From Rhizophagus irregularis (taxonomy: Eukaryota; Glomeromycota; Glomeromycetes; Glomerales; Glomeraceae): a stretch of DNA of 64,000 nucleotides. The stretch is taken from assembly GCF_026210795.1 (NCBI RefSeq), contig NC_089438.1, positions 951,501 through 1,015,500 of the forward strand, given 5' to 3'. The position numbers and the translations under genes were made by a program. The notes beneath the pieces are model-generated. The model ran no database searches and was not told where the DNA came from. It saw only the letters and a list, made by a program, of their open reading frames with translations. Shown in pieces: positions 20,743-31,738 of the stretch (position 1 is the first letter of the stretch; each line of letters starts with the position of its first letter).

Positions 20743-21220
20743 GTTACTCTTCCTGAGCCAAAAATTCTGACGATTTTTTTTATGAACAAATGATAATATA
20801 ATAAGCATGAAATTTCCAGGTATTAATGATAATTTCGTTATTTTTGAAAAACATCAATTTTGAAGATAATAATAAAATTTTTTATTATTAAATAAAATCT
20901 TTACAAATTTGATATTTTTCAATTGAATATTAATTAAGATGTAATTAAGTATTTTACGCAATTGATGAATAATATTGGTTTTTTATGATCTAATATTATT
21001 TTATTTATATTTTAATAAAAAATACATATACCCAAATAAATACTGTCAAGTTAGGTAATATATATATATTTATATGAAATCAGCTACAAAGCAATACATA
21101 ATAAACCACAATAAACTATTGATAATGCAGCAAGTAAAAAAGTATAGTGAAACTAATAAATGTAAAATGTTAAACCAAAAATAAAACTCCTGTTACTTCT
21201 GTTCCCTCCTTTCCTACCAG

Positions 21221-21727
21221 CTGCGGTATCTGAATTCTAGACTTCCTTTGCCAAAGGCAGCTCGTTTTCTGTCTTCACCATAAGGCAACTCATATTCTGT
21301 CTTTTTGACTGCGGTATCTGAGTTAGACTGCGGTCTCCGAGCTCAAGAAAATCCGTCTAAAGACAATTCATATTCTGCTGATAGCTACCAACTGCGGTAT
21401 CTGAATTCTAGACTTTCTTTGCCAAAAGGCAGCTCGTTTTCTGTCTTCACCATAAGGAAACTCGTATTCTGTCTTTTGACTGCGGTATCCGAGTTAGACT
21501 GCGGTCTCCAAGCTCAAGAAAATCCGTCTAAAGACAATTCATATTCTGCTGATAGCTACCAACTGCGGTATCTGAATTCTAGACTTCCTTTGCCAAAGGC
21601 AGCTCGTTTTCTGTCTTCACCAATAAGGCAACTCATATTCTGTCTTTTGACTGCGGTATCTGAGTTAGACTGCGGTCTCCAAGCTCAAGAAAATCTGTCT
21701 AAAAACAATTCATATTCTGCTGATAGG
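21221..21727 (+). repeat. Three tandem 171-bp repeats
   Basis: Unit starts at 21221, 21392 and 21563 (CTGCGGTATCTGAATTCTAG). Each unit contains the sub-motif ACTGCGGT three times. Copies differ by a few indels. 171 is a multiple of three, which leaves a frame open over 21305-21790, but the translation shows no family I know and the indels change frame within copies. The repeat is less AT-rich than its surroundings. Confidence 0.85.
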
Positions 21728-21852
21728 TCCGGCCAGTCACTTCTGTTTCAGTTGAGTAAGATCTCAGTAACACTTATACCATTCCCCTGATGTCTCCTTT
21801 TTTGTCCTTGGAATGACCAATAATGTTCTATTGGTTTGATCATAAAAAACTT

Positions 21853-22590
21853 TGCATGATTTCATACAAATTTAATGTTTGCATGACAAAGAACCTCTCA
21901 ATAAAAAAAAATTTTTTACACTTATTATATATTCATCATAGTATAAAACTCAAAATATTATGTAAAATAATTTTGATCATAACAAAAAAATATCCTCAAG
22001 TTATGATTCTATAAAAAGCCCATCCCACATCTTTCCCAAAAGAAAAATAAAGAGTACAATAATATAATATTTTACATAAAAATATAAAGTGTAAGATAAA
22101 AACAAGAAGCCATTCTTGTTTTAATATTTTATTCACACAAATTTAATATTTGTATGAAAACCCTCATCCTTAACTTTTCAATGAAGAAAAGTGTAAAATA
22201 TTTCTTACACATATTATATATTCATCATAGTATAAAAACTCAGAATAATATGTAAAATATGAAAATTATAGGCAAAAAAAACATTTTCAAATCATGAAAA
22301 GTCCATGCCACATCATCTTTTCCCAATCTCTCATTTTTTCTGAGAAAGAAAGACAATCAATATAATATTTTACATAAAAATATAAAGTGTAAGATAAAAA
22401 CAAGAAATCATTCTCATTTTAATATTTACCCATACAAATTTTAATATTTGTATGGCAAAGAACCAACTTTGACTTCTCAATAAAGAAAAGTGTAAAATAT
22501 TTCTTACACATATTATATATTCATCATAGTATAAAAACTCAGAATATTATGTAAAATATGAAAGTCATAGGTATTGAAAAATTATGATTC
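21853..22590. repeat. Three tandem repeats of about 295 bp
   Basis: ATTATATATTCATCATAGTA recurs at about 21924, 22212 and 22511 with similar flanks (GTGTAAAATATTTCTTACAC, and ATAAAGTGTAAGATAAAAAC). No protein is encoded. The array leads into the LINE-like tail that ends at 23184, so it may be part of that element. Confidence 0.75.
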
Positions 22591-23184
22591 CAAAAGTTCT
22601 ATATAGCAAATAAATATTGTGTGAATTCATTGTGTTTACAAGTGGGTTATCTACACATAATCAATAAACAGGAATTTCAAAATCATGAAAACTTTAGCTC
22701 ACCTTAAGATTTAGACTCTATAACCTCTCTCTTCCATATGGCCCTTCTTTGTGATCTAATATTTTTTCTGCATCTTCTTAAGAATGAATCCTTATTAGAT
22801 TTAGCCATATCTATAAAATGGAATAAGGGCGAAGTGAGCTAGACACTCACATGCATTTATGGATGGTCTCATTAAAACGAACTACTTGTTGCATATTGTA
22901 GACAATATAGCTGAGTTCGTCCTAGAAGTCTCCAATCTATACTGCCTTAAGTGCTCTTTAATACTGACCTATAAATATTCTAAGTGTCACTAAAAAAAAT
23001 TTAAAGGGTGTTACATTTTGATTGAATAGCCTAACTCTTCATATTCGGGTGGTGTATTTTTCCTTGATATTCATTTCCCCATAGGTATCCCAAGGTATTT
23101 TCAATGTTTCTTTTTTGTTGTGTTTTTTGTCCCTGACAAAGTTTTTTTATTAATAAAATTTGGTTTATATACATAAAAAAAAAA
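22591..23184 (+). mobile_element. LINE-like 3' end with poly(A)
   Basis: A more GC-rich stretch ends TTAATAAAATTTGGTTTATA, then a run of A at 23175-23184, in the style of the tail at 14760-14800. No reverse transcriptase remains and no target duplication was found, so the 5' boundary is unknown. Confidence 0.4.
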
Positions 23185-23639
23185 GTTCTCATACCTGAGT
23201 TACTTTAAAGATTCTTTACATTTAAAAATTCTCGTATGTTTTGTTTTCTTAGAAATAAATGATCTTAGAGAATTTTAAAACATGCAACAGCGAAAGGAAA
23301 AAGAAACTTAAATGTATTTTATACCCTAATTATGTTACATCATATTATTCATAGTATTTTTTCGCGTTTTCATAAGTATTTTTTCGTGACTTATTTTTTT
23401 CAGAAGTAAATTATTGTGTAATTATTTTCACATGAATAACCATTACTAATAGTTTTTTGAAGTTATATTAATTTTATATATTTTATCTTTTATCTTTATT
23501 TTATTTATTGATTCTCCGCAAATACTTTTTCCGAATATGGATTATGTATTTTATTAGTCATACTACTAGCTGCGGTTGATAGAAATTAAATCAACTTACA
23601 TTTTTATTACTTGTTATATCAACATGTCAGTGTCATTTC

Positions 23640-24071
23640 TAGGGATGGGAAAGTAACGGTTAATTATAAATTTGGTTAATTAACTGGTTAATTAACGGTT
23701 AATTAACGGTTAATTAACCTATAGTTAACTAATATATTAATTTTTTATAAATAATAAAATAAAACAATGAAATTTATTTATTTATTAAAATGATTATAAT
23801 AAATCTTATATATTTTATTTATTCTTCATCATCTAAACTTATTACATTTGATTCAAATTCAAGTATAGTACTATTATCACTATCACAGACTATACCATTT
23901 TTTACCAATAATTATCAAATTATAATTAAAATCACATGACTTAAATTCTGCATTTTTATTGGTTGATTTAAAGTAACGGTTAATTAACCATTTTAAACTA
24001 ATTATAAGTAACATAATTAACGGTTAATTAACCATAGTTAATTAACCATGGTTAATTAACGCCCATCCCTA
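23640..24071. mobile_element. hAT MITE with 8-bp target duplication
   Basis: Termini TAGGGATGGG and CCCATCCCTA are exact inverted repeats, flanked on both sides by GTCATTTC (23632-23639 and 24072-24079). TIR style and 8-bp duplication fit the hAT superfamily. The 432-bp interior is rich in GGTTAATTAACC subterminal repeats and has no transposase, so it depends on one elsewhere. Confidence 0.9.
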
Positions 24072-24079
24072 GTCATTTC

Positions 24080-24731
24080 CCCATTTTCAATTGTGTAACG
24101 TGCCGCTATTAGACTATTATATAAGTTTAATCATCCAATAATAATATTATCAGTTTGACGAGTTTGACGGGACCGTTCACGCAATTTTTATAATAAACTC
24201 CCGTTACTATCCAATAATAGTAATATGAGATAACTGACCTTAAATAACAATTATGTAAAATCTGCACGAACTTATGAGGATAACTGATAATATCTTATAT
24301 TGGAAATATTAAGCCCGCTAAGCCTGGAGCAAAATGACTGGACATATTGGCTAGTTATCTAAAAACCAGCAGTAGTATATGAATTAGTGTTTACACCTTA
24401 AATTTTTCGATATTTTATATCACTAAAGGTACTATAAATTAAATTTAAATGTATACTGTACACAAATATAATATATATATACACAATGTATCTGGTATTA
24501 TGAATTATTTAAAAAGTATTTTGACTTGGACTCACAATATAATCTCGATAATTATTATAATGTAATATAATTTGTTTTTCAAAAAATATTTTATATATCG
24601 TATGTTTATTTTTGTATTTACAAGAAGATATATATTGATTAGAAATATCTTTAAACTGATTACGACACAGTTTTTAATTAATGAATAATTAATTGACCAA
24701 GTGATCATAAAAGAGACAATAAAAAAAATCA
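24080..24731. other. Intergenic, nothing recognised
   Basis: AT-rich with TA microsatellite near 24471. No gene supported. Confidence 0.5.
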
Positions 24732-25136
24732 TACCATTTTCATTTACCCATTCTTCGCAATCTTCACAAAATAACTTTCTAGAATAAGCCACCTTTTTTG
24801 TACAACTTTAAACATAATTCATTAGTCTTCACCATAGGTCTCCAACTTTGTGTGATATCCCGACATTGTTTAGACCACTATAAAGAATTTATTTAGCATT
24901 GTAACGAAATTTTTCTAAAGTCGTACAATGAGAAAAATATATATATATTTTTAAATACCTTGCACTTTATATATTTTGCTGCATTTCTACGTCTAACCCA
25001 ACCACAGTATTGACTCTAGGAAATTCGTTACATTGTATACAAGGTGTTATAAAACCTTGTACTTAAAGCTTTATGCGACATTCATCACTACAATATTCAC
25101 TTAACTTCCGTTCGGATCTAAATCTGGTACATTTTA
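24732..25136 (-). pseudogene. Decayed cysteine-rich (zinc-ribbon-like) gene
   Basis: On the minus strand, pieces in several frames contain paired cysteines: KCTRFRSERKLSEYCSDECR (about 25070-25136), CIQCNEF, then YCGWVRRRNAAKYIKCK ending at a GTATTT donor-like site, and finally RKLFCEDCEEWVNENG followed by GTATGA (24732). The order and spacing suggest a zinc-binding domain split by introns and at least one frameshift. I cannot name the family. Confidence 0.3.
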
Positions 25137-25474
25137 GCATTTCTTAAGTTATTAATTGATTTACATGATGAAAAAGACGATATGATGTTTGACATCTATT
25201 TATATATTTGAAAGATCAACAATCTACTTTACATTTCGCTATTTTAATAATTTTCATTTTTATTTCATATATATAAAGAAAAAAATCAATAAATATAATA
25301 TTTACTAATAATAAGCGATTTCTCAAAATAAAAAATAAATTATATATGTGAAACTTGCTTGGAAAATCTATAAATATTACTACTTCTGTTTCAGGTTCAT
25401 TCCATAACCCCCTTTGATTGCAATTATGGTTATCGAAAATTTTACTTATGACGATAATATATATATATATATAA

Positions 25475-27218
25475 TTATAAACGCTTCGATCTTGGAATAA
25501 TTTGCGCTTTTATAAAAATTTTATCACTCAATTCATCACCGGTAAATATGCCGATGCAAGGAAATCCGCAAACTTCCACTTCCGATTTTTCAGAATCATC
25601 ATTTCCAAAAGCTCCTTGCATGAGATGCGGTTCCAAGGCTTGACCAGCATCGAAAAATTTATAAGTTGGTACAGAAGCTTGTGTTTTAAAACTAAAAAAA
25701 AAAATATTAATAACTTTATGAGTTATTTGAATAGCCAAATCATCCATTTCATTTTTAGTTTCTTCATCTACAATTTTTCTAAATCGATTTATCTTATGTA
25801 ACAATTTACTTGCTGTGGTTGTGATTAAAGAGTGATCACTTGGAAAACCACGACAACTAAGAGCTGAGTAAACATGCTGCCGAATTTTGATTGGCGTAAT
25901 CTTAGTGATATCGTCTTCTCCCTTCCGATTTTTTTCAAGTAATATTGTCTGATTAATTAAGGTTTCGGTGGTATTTACAATATCTCTCTCAAGAGCCGTC
26001 CCTCGACTTCCTTCAAGCATGCCATTTAAATATTTTTCAACTTCTACTAAAATTTTGACAATTATAACCCTCTGGAGTAAAAATCCTAAAACAAGGCTTG
26101 CTCGCAAACTAGGACAATTTACTTCGCATCTAAAAGCTCTTAAAAGAGCATTTGCTTCATTGTTAATTATCTTATAATCACTTCCTTGAACCATTGTGAA
26201 ATCTGTGAGCATATCTTGTAAATCTGTAATGTATTGAATTAATTTTTTTGAATTATGTAACTCATCATCATTCCAAAATGCATTTGTCAAATTATCAAGA
26301 GCTGCCTGTTGTTTCGAATTTTCTTTTATTAATTCTATTACTTGAGCTTTTAAATTCTCGTTTTCTCTTTTCGAAAGTTCTTGAGTATCTCGAGTACCTT
26401 GTAACTCATCTTCAAGAATTGTTGAATTACCAATTAATTTTTTTGAATTTTGTGACTCATTATCATTCCAAGATACTTTTGTTAAATTACCAAGAGCTAT
26501 TTGTTGTTTCGAATTTTCTTTCATTAATTCTTTTACTTGAGCTGTTAAATCCTCGTTTGTTTTCAAAAGTTCTCGAATATCTTGTGTACCTTCAATTAAT
26601 TGTTTATTGCTATCTTCAAAAATTGTTGAATTACTAACTTGTGAATTCTTATTATTAAGGGGTGCTTGCTGTAATTCTTTTGCTTCTTTTATTTTTCTTG
26701 ATAATGATTGAAAGGATTTTATCCTAGATAAGATCATCATTCTTAACTCTTTTTTTTGAAATAATGAACAACGTTCTAATTGTTCCGAAACAGCAAAAGA
26801 ATTTTTCTTTAATCCATAGTTTTCCAATTCTGTCCAAACATCATGAACTAAATTTTGTCTAAAAGTTTGATCACTTAAATAACGATAACCTTTGTAATCA
26901 ATCATCTAACATTTTAGAATAATTCTTATCGTTTTCTTTTGAAATATTTAACTCCTTGATAATTTGAATTAAATTATCAGTTTCTTCCTTTAATTGTTTT
27001 GTAAATTGTGCACTATTTCGTACTGGAATACCATCCCAAACAAGAATAAATAAACAAATATAATTCTCAACTGTTTCCAAGGAAGCGAACCACATAAATA
27101 ATTGCCAGTTATTATCACTAACTGTATTTAAAGAATATTCATTTTTACTTTGGTCTCTAAAAAATTCTTGATTTTGTTTTCTGCTTCTTTGTTTTAAAGA
27201 TGGTTGACTTGACGCCAT
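25475..27218 (-). pseudogene. Coiled-coil protein gene broken by a 4-bp duplication
   Basis: Two minus-strand frames, 27218-26898 (106 residues) and 26905-25475 (476 residues), overlap. At 26896-26903 the plus strand has AATCAATC. Dropping one 4-bp copy would carry the first frame through the junction (...KMLDD) into the second (YKGYRYLSDQTF), so the pair is most simply one gene of about 580 residues with a frameshift. The protein begins MASSQPSLKQRSRKQNQEFF and has a charged middle with a tandem duplication of about 65 residues (two copies of ENSKQQ-AL-NLT--.W-D). It ends in a region of unknown fold. The middle is likely coiled coil. The family is unrecognised. It may be a recent pseudogene or an assembly error. 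Confidence 0.6.
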
Positions 27219-27472
27219 AATTTTTAAATTAGTTGTGGATAATGGATATAATGGATTAAATAATAATCGTAATTTTTTTTAATTTTTTTATTTTTATATG
27301 GAATAAATAGGGGTGCTATGTGTTACGTTACAATATATTATGTTACGTAACTTCTAATGTACATTACATAAGGCACATAAGGCGCAGTATGATCGAAACG
27401 TGTTACACTGTTCGACATACTCCTTTTAAGATAATTCAATAAATATAATATTGGTAAGAGTATTTCAAAATT

Positions 27473-28405
27473 TAATCATGCTTATTATTGTAAAAAGGTG
27501 GTCTTCCTGATGATAATTCGGCCATAATTACACCTATAGTATAAATATCGGATGATGATGTATATGATTTTCCGTTTAAGACTTCTGGTGCAATTATGAC
27601 GTTACTCCATATACTACTTTATCATCTGATTTTTGTTCATTTGCTGGTCCTGATAATCCAAAGTCCGAAATGACACTATAACGATCATTAATTTGTAAAA
27701 TATTCCCACTATGAAAATCTTTATGACAATATCCTAATTTATGCAATGAATTTAAGTCACATAATATATAAAATAAACACTTAATTTTATTTTTCCACAT
27801 AGTGCTGTTAAAGTTATTTGAAAGACTACTTTTCAAACTTCCTTTATCAGCAAAATCCATAATCATCATAAATTCTTTAGTTTCTGGGTATTTAGTTAAT
27901 CCATAAAATCTTAATCCATTTTTATTACAAATTTCCAAATGTATTTTAAGCTATATTTTCATTTAAATATTTATCTGAGATATTCTGTGATCCATTTAAC
28001 CTTTTCAAAGCAACTTTTATAGATTCAGGTTCTTCTTTTTTCCAACTTCCATTAATATATTCATATGTTAATTTACCATCAATCCAAGTTGCAGAATATA
28101 CTTTGGCAAATCCAATTACTTTTATATCTATAAATCTATCAAATGGTACCAATTCAAGAAAATCACCGGCATAACGTATTTTATCTTTTTCATTATCAGT
28201 TATACATTGTATCTTTTATAAACTTATCAATAACAGAATATTCACTGGTCCATCCTTCCATTATTCTAAATGAGTCACATTCTTTACACCATAATTCTTC
28301 AGTAAAGGGTTTGTTACAATACGAACAATTTTTATGATTATCTGAGATTTTTAATTTACTAAGTTCGGTTTCCATTAGGTTATTTTCGTAATATACAGTA
28401 TTCAA
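27473..28405 (-). pseudogene. Tyrosine-kinase-like kinase pseudogene
   Basis: The N-terminal ribbon CSYCNKPFTEELWCKEC is followed by the N-lobe (KVYSATWIDGK, VALKRL), catalytic loop CHKDFHSGNIL, DFG (ISDFGLSG) and APE (APEVLNGKSYTSSSDIYTIG). Three frame breaks occur near 28200, 27950 and 27597. The glycine loop is shortened (VIGFAKVY), and the frame ends at NNKHD, so the rest of the C-lobe is missing. The intron that interrupts the related gene at 40502-40588 has no counterpart between KYLNE and KIHLEIC, so a processed origin is possible. Kinases of this layout are abundant in Rhizophagus. Confidence 0.85.
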
Positions 28406-28509
28406 AAAAGAAAAATAAAATTAACTTTTTTTTTATGGACGAAATATTTTTTTCTTACTAAAAAAGAATACTTTAAACCAAAAGCGGAAATTTACCGATT
28501 ATTGTACAA

Positions 28510-29159
28510 TTTGTTTTTTTTTCGGGCCGTATTTTTTCCGATTCATTGACGGTATCACAATTCAAGAGACATTTTCCAACGGGCGTAGCCGTAGTTATAA
28601 TAGGGAATGAAACTGACGTCAAAACGTCGTCTAATTTTATAATCAAAAAAATTAATGTTGTATGTTTTTGTGCGGGTCCCCGGGAGTACCGGGAGGTAAA
28701 GGCGGTAATGGCTTCTTTTTCTTTACTGTAATTCTGCGTAACCGATTTTTCTCACGACGTCTGAGTTGTTTGCCTGGATTTTCCTTAGATGGTCGATTAG
28801 TTCAGCGTGAATATTTACTAGGTAGATGGTGAATTTGTTTGAATATTTAGGATTAGGTCCTAATGGAGTCGGTCTATTTAAGATAAGAGGTTTTATGTGT
28901 TTTGAATTACGAACTTGACCGAGTATGCTTTGTTGTTGTGGTGATCGTACGACGTCAAAACGTAGTGAAGAATATTGTTTGTAATAAGGTCTAGTTGTGA
29001 CCATTTTCCGTTGAGTTTAGGTGAAGTGATGTCACGTTTTTCCATGACACTCTTTAGATACGATGTTAGACTGGGGTCGGTGGTCTTACGTGAATATTCT
29101 TTTATTGAATAAAATATTTTTAGTAACATTTGTTCAAAAATAAAATAATCATTCCACAA
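28510..29159 (-). pseudogene. Decayed compact ORFs sharing a family with 59258-59542
   Basis: Overlapping minus-strand frames (29159-28893 and 29004-28723) read on from SLTSYLKSVMEKRDITSPKL into RPYYKQYSSLRFDVVRSPQQ. This resembles HRIYYKEYSQLKFDIVRSPK at about 59380-59430: the motif is YYKxYSxLxFDxVRSPxQ. The two differ at DNA level but agree in protein, which argues for a real former gene. A further open stretch continues to about 28510. The function and source are unknown. Confidence 0.5.
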
Positions 29160-29934
29160 AATTCAGTTAAAATAATTGATTTTCATAAAATTCATCAAAT
29201 AAAATTAAAATGTTAAAAATAAATACGATAATCATCCCTCCTTTTTGATAAAACAAAATTATTTTTTTAATGAAATTCACCAAAACCCATTTTCAAAATC
29301 ATTTCATTAATAAAATTCATCGAATTCACAAAATTCCTATCCCAAAAATATAAAAAAAATAAAAATAAAGTAAAATTTACGAATTTCATCAATAGATTAA
29401 ACCTATTCTCACATATACCGTACGAGAACGCCAGTTCTATTAATGATTTTCATAAATTTTTTGACCTAAAACTACAAGTTAAATATCTCTTTATGTAACA
29501 ATCTCTAATTTTACCAACGTGACTCATACGTAATTTCCAAGCAATTTATTTATTTATTTTATGTCAAGCAGGCAACAGATTAAGTATTGCCAATAATCGA
29601 TCAAAATGAAAGTTGTAGCGCTACGCTAATACAATTGTCATCTAGCATAAGCTAGACCCTCGCTTCTAATAAAACGAACCCCATAGTCCTGCTCTTTACC
29701 ACGACCGGTAAAAAGTAGTGTAAACGAATCGCACCAAAGTAATACATCCAAGAAAGAACTATGCTAAATTTGGGATTCAAAATTTTTAAAAGGTGTCAAT
29801 CAAATATTAAAAACTAAATGATCCGTATTTTCTTTCGGCCAATTGACGGGCTGCCTCCTGTAAATACTTTTAGAGGAGGAATGTTTCACACTATTCAAAA
29901 TTGTTTTGTGTTCATTATAAAAAAAATAATATGA
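29160..29934. other. Intergenic, weak coding remnants
   Basis: 29160-29560 is AT-rich with a repeated ATTTTCATAAAATTCATC-like phrase. 29560-29900 is less AT-rich and contains a short minus-strand phrase (LQEAARQLAERKYGSF, about 29836-29885). No gene can be defined. Confidence 0.35.
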
Positions 29935-30078
29935 TGTAGTAAATTAACTACTGGAATAAAAATTGTTTACAATGACTATGTATTAGAAAGTCCCGCCGAT
30001 GAGGAGTCATTTGCGTTACTCAACGAGGGACGTAGTCTTTTCGACGGGTTTGTAGAATTATGTAAACTAAGGTTGTAA
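29935..30078 (+). pseudogene. Short coding remnant, convergent with 30067-30291
   Basis: An open stretch of 47 codons (NDYVLESPADEESFALLNEG and on) ends at TAA 30076-30078. Ordinary amino-acid composition in AT-rich DNA suggests former coding. Its end overlaps the end of the opposite-strand ORF by about 12 bp. Unknown family, no start. Confidence 0.35.
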
Positions 30079-30291
30079 TTGACCGTCATACCTCGTTTCT
30101 TTGGTATCGTCCGATGTATCCGAGGAGGCATGTTCGTAATCATTCGTATACCCAAATCTTTGGCGGAGGTGTTGTTGGTAATCCAACGTAAATTCTATAA
30201 TTTCTTGTTGATCTTTAGATCTCTTTGGGTTAAACATTCTATAACCTTTCTTGGGTTTAATAATGTTCTTCATTTGTTTGTTGTAACTCAT
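30067..30291 (-). CDS. Small unrecognised ORF, 74 residues
   Basis: Begins MSYNKQMKNIIKPKKGYRMF and ends in an acidic Asp/Thr-rich tail. It starts 9 nt after the stop of the ORF at 30301-30459 on the same strand, so the two are tandem without room for separate promoters. I do not recognise it. It may be part of a decayed multi-ORF element. Confidence 0.4.
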   Translation of the reverse strand: MSYNKQMKNIIKPKKGYRMFNPKRSKDQQEIIEFTLDYQQHLRQRFGYTNDYEHASSDTSDDTKETRYDGQLQP

Positions 30292-30300
30292 TGTAATCCG

Positions 30301-30459
30301 TTAAGTTTTTTCTTTGAGTTGACGTTGTTTCAATTTCTTCACACTTGTGCCATGATAATTGGCTAATGTTTGTTGTTCTTTGTTTAACACATCAACGCGT
30401 TCCCTCATTTCCAGTGCCCTTTCTTGTTCTTTTCCTGTTGCAAATTTTAGGGTTATCAT
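30301..30459 (-). CDS. Small unrecognised ORF, 52 residues
   Basis: Reads MITLKFATGKEQERALEMRE, then a highly charged helix (coiled-coil-like). Its ATG overlaps the TGA of the preceding frame as ATGA (30456-30459). Such stop-start overlaps are typical of polycistronic viral, plasmid or bacterial genes and unusual in fungal nuclear genes. Function unknown. Confidence 0.4.
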   Translation of the reverse strand: MITLKFATGKEQERALEMRERVDVLNKEQQTLANYHGTSVKKLKQRQLKEKT

Positions 30460-31000
30460 TGTAAAAATTGTTGTTTAAGGTATCCTAGCCACGATCTCGA
30501 GCCAGGAGCGTGATATTCATAAACGATTTTGACACTATCAGATTCCGAAGGTATAACAACGGGCGTTGTGGTATATATTTAACGAACTCTGGGCGAATAT
30601 AAAAGCTTGGTGGTACCATCGGGTTATAATTATTTATTGCATCTTGACTGAGTTTGCGATGACGCTCTTCAGAAGCAGTGAAAATAAATGTTTTAGTAGA
30701 CGAGGATGATGATGATGATGTAGCGTGGTGTCCAACTTTTCTTTGAGGGAGTGTTCCAATTTAGATACGGTCCGCGGTTTAAAAGAGAAATAACGGGACC
30801 AGAAATTTGTAGTCATTCGGGTCAGGGATGCGATCCTTATCGCGATATTTAAATGCCTTATTGGTTTGTAGATTTGGCAAAAAGAAAGCAGCGTCTTCTA
30901 GCAGCGATTAATTTGTCGTCCATAGTAATTGCCGCGTTAGGTTTTCCATGCACCCATTCGATTACAAATAATTGGATCTTACTATTTTAGTATAATCAGA
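30456..31000 (-). pseudogene. Frameshifted ORF upstream of the small tandem ORFs
   Basis: Coding-like phrases in different minus frames follow one another: EDAAFFLPNLQTNKAFKYRD, SFKPRTVSKLEHSLKEKLDT, TKTFIFTASEERHRKLSQDA, YNPMVPPSFYIRPEFVKYIP, VVIPSESDSVKIVYEYHAPG, ending at TGA 30456-30458. A CAT/ATC trinucleotide run (about 30707-30722) marks one likely shift. No family recognised. Confidence 0.4.
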
Positions 31001-31111
31001 TCGCAGATCATTTTTTAATAAAATTTGACCTTTGCGGCGTTATGGGACCCAAATTGTATGGCCAACATAAAGAAACGAAATTTTTGACATGTTCTCCAGT
31101 TGGATGGAAAG

Positions 31112-31391
31112 TTATCCAAAAAGGATCTCAGCACGTTCACCCACGCTTAGTGGAGAAAGAGATATAGACATTCTATGCATTCTATGAAATGATTTGCGGA
31201 AAATACTTTTGATTGTTATCAATATTATGCCAGCCATTAAACTCACCACAGTTGTGTGGTCTGTTAATCTACACATAACATCTCCAAGAGTCTGAGTCAG
31301 TTTTGATAAAAATCTACGGCTAGTATCATAATTCTCAGATAAGAGCTTTTCATACTTTTGAGATCATCAACAAAGTCATCGCATGTAATAA
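31112..31391 (-). pseudogene. Coding remnant of unknown family
   Basis: About 92 codons open on the minus strand, including YDTSRRFLSKLTQTLGDVMC, RLTDHTTVVSLMAGIILITI and RMHRMSISLSPLSVGERAEI, then a stop at 31112-31114. The composition is that of a real protein. Upstream and downstream frames are broken. 31392-31738 holds no clear gene. Confidence 0.4.
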
Positions 31392-31738
31392 ATGAAGGCT
31401 CCCACTTTTTTTGACGCCCAATGAATTAAAATCCAGGCCAGATGGGTTTACCCATTATTATGGATAAAACAACAAGGTCTACTAAGTTATTATTTTTCCA
31501 AACATGGAACTCTTGGCATCATATGACAATGCTAATTATGCCTCATATCTCCTTAACTTTTTCCAAGTAAGATACAAAACATGTAGTGGTATGTGGAAGT
31601 TCAGCCAGGTCAAATCTTCCAAACTCCAGGTGCATCATTACGAGTCCAATTGGAAACAGTTGTGGTCTTCCATTTCCTTTGAGGTTGTATTCAAATTAGA
31701 TTGAAGCCACCCTTCAAAAGACCAAACATTAGGAATAG

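Noticed and set aside
21221-21727. CRISPR-like array
   Set aside because: Units are directly adjacent with no unique spacers, and the host is eukaryotic.
24532-24731. Ile/Tyr-rich extension of the frame beginning MAYSRKLF
   Set aside because: After NENG the sequence GTATGA looks like an intron donor and the rest is AT-rich intron-like DNA; only the first 20 codons are kept as part of a decayed gene.
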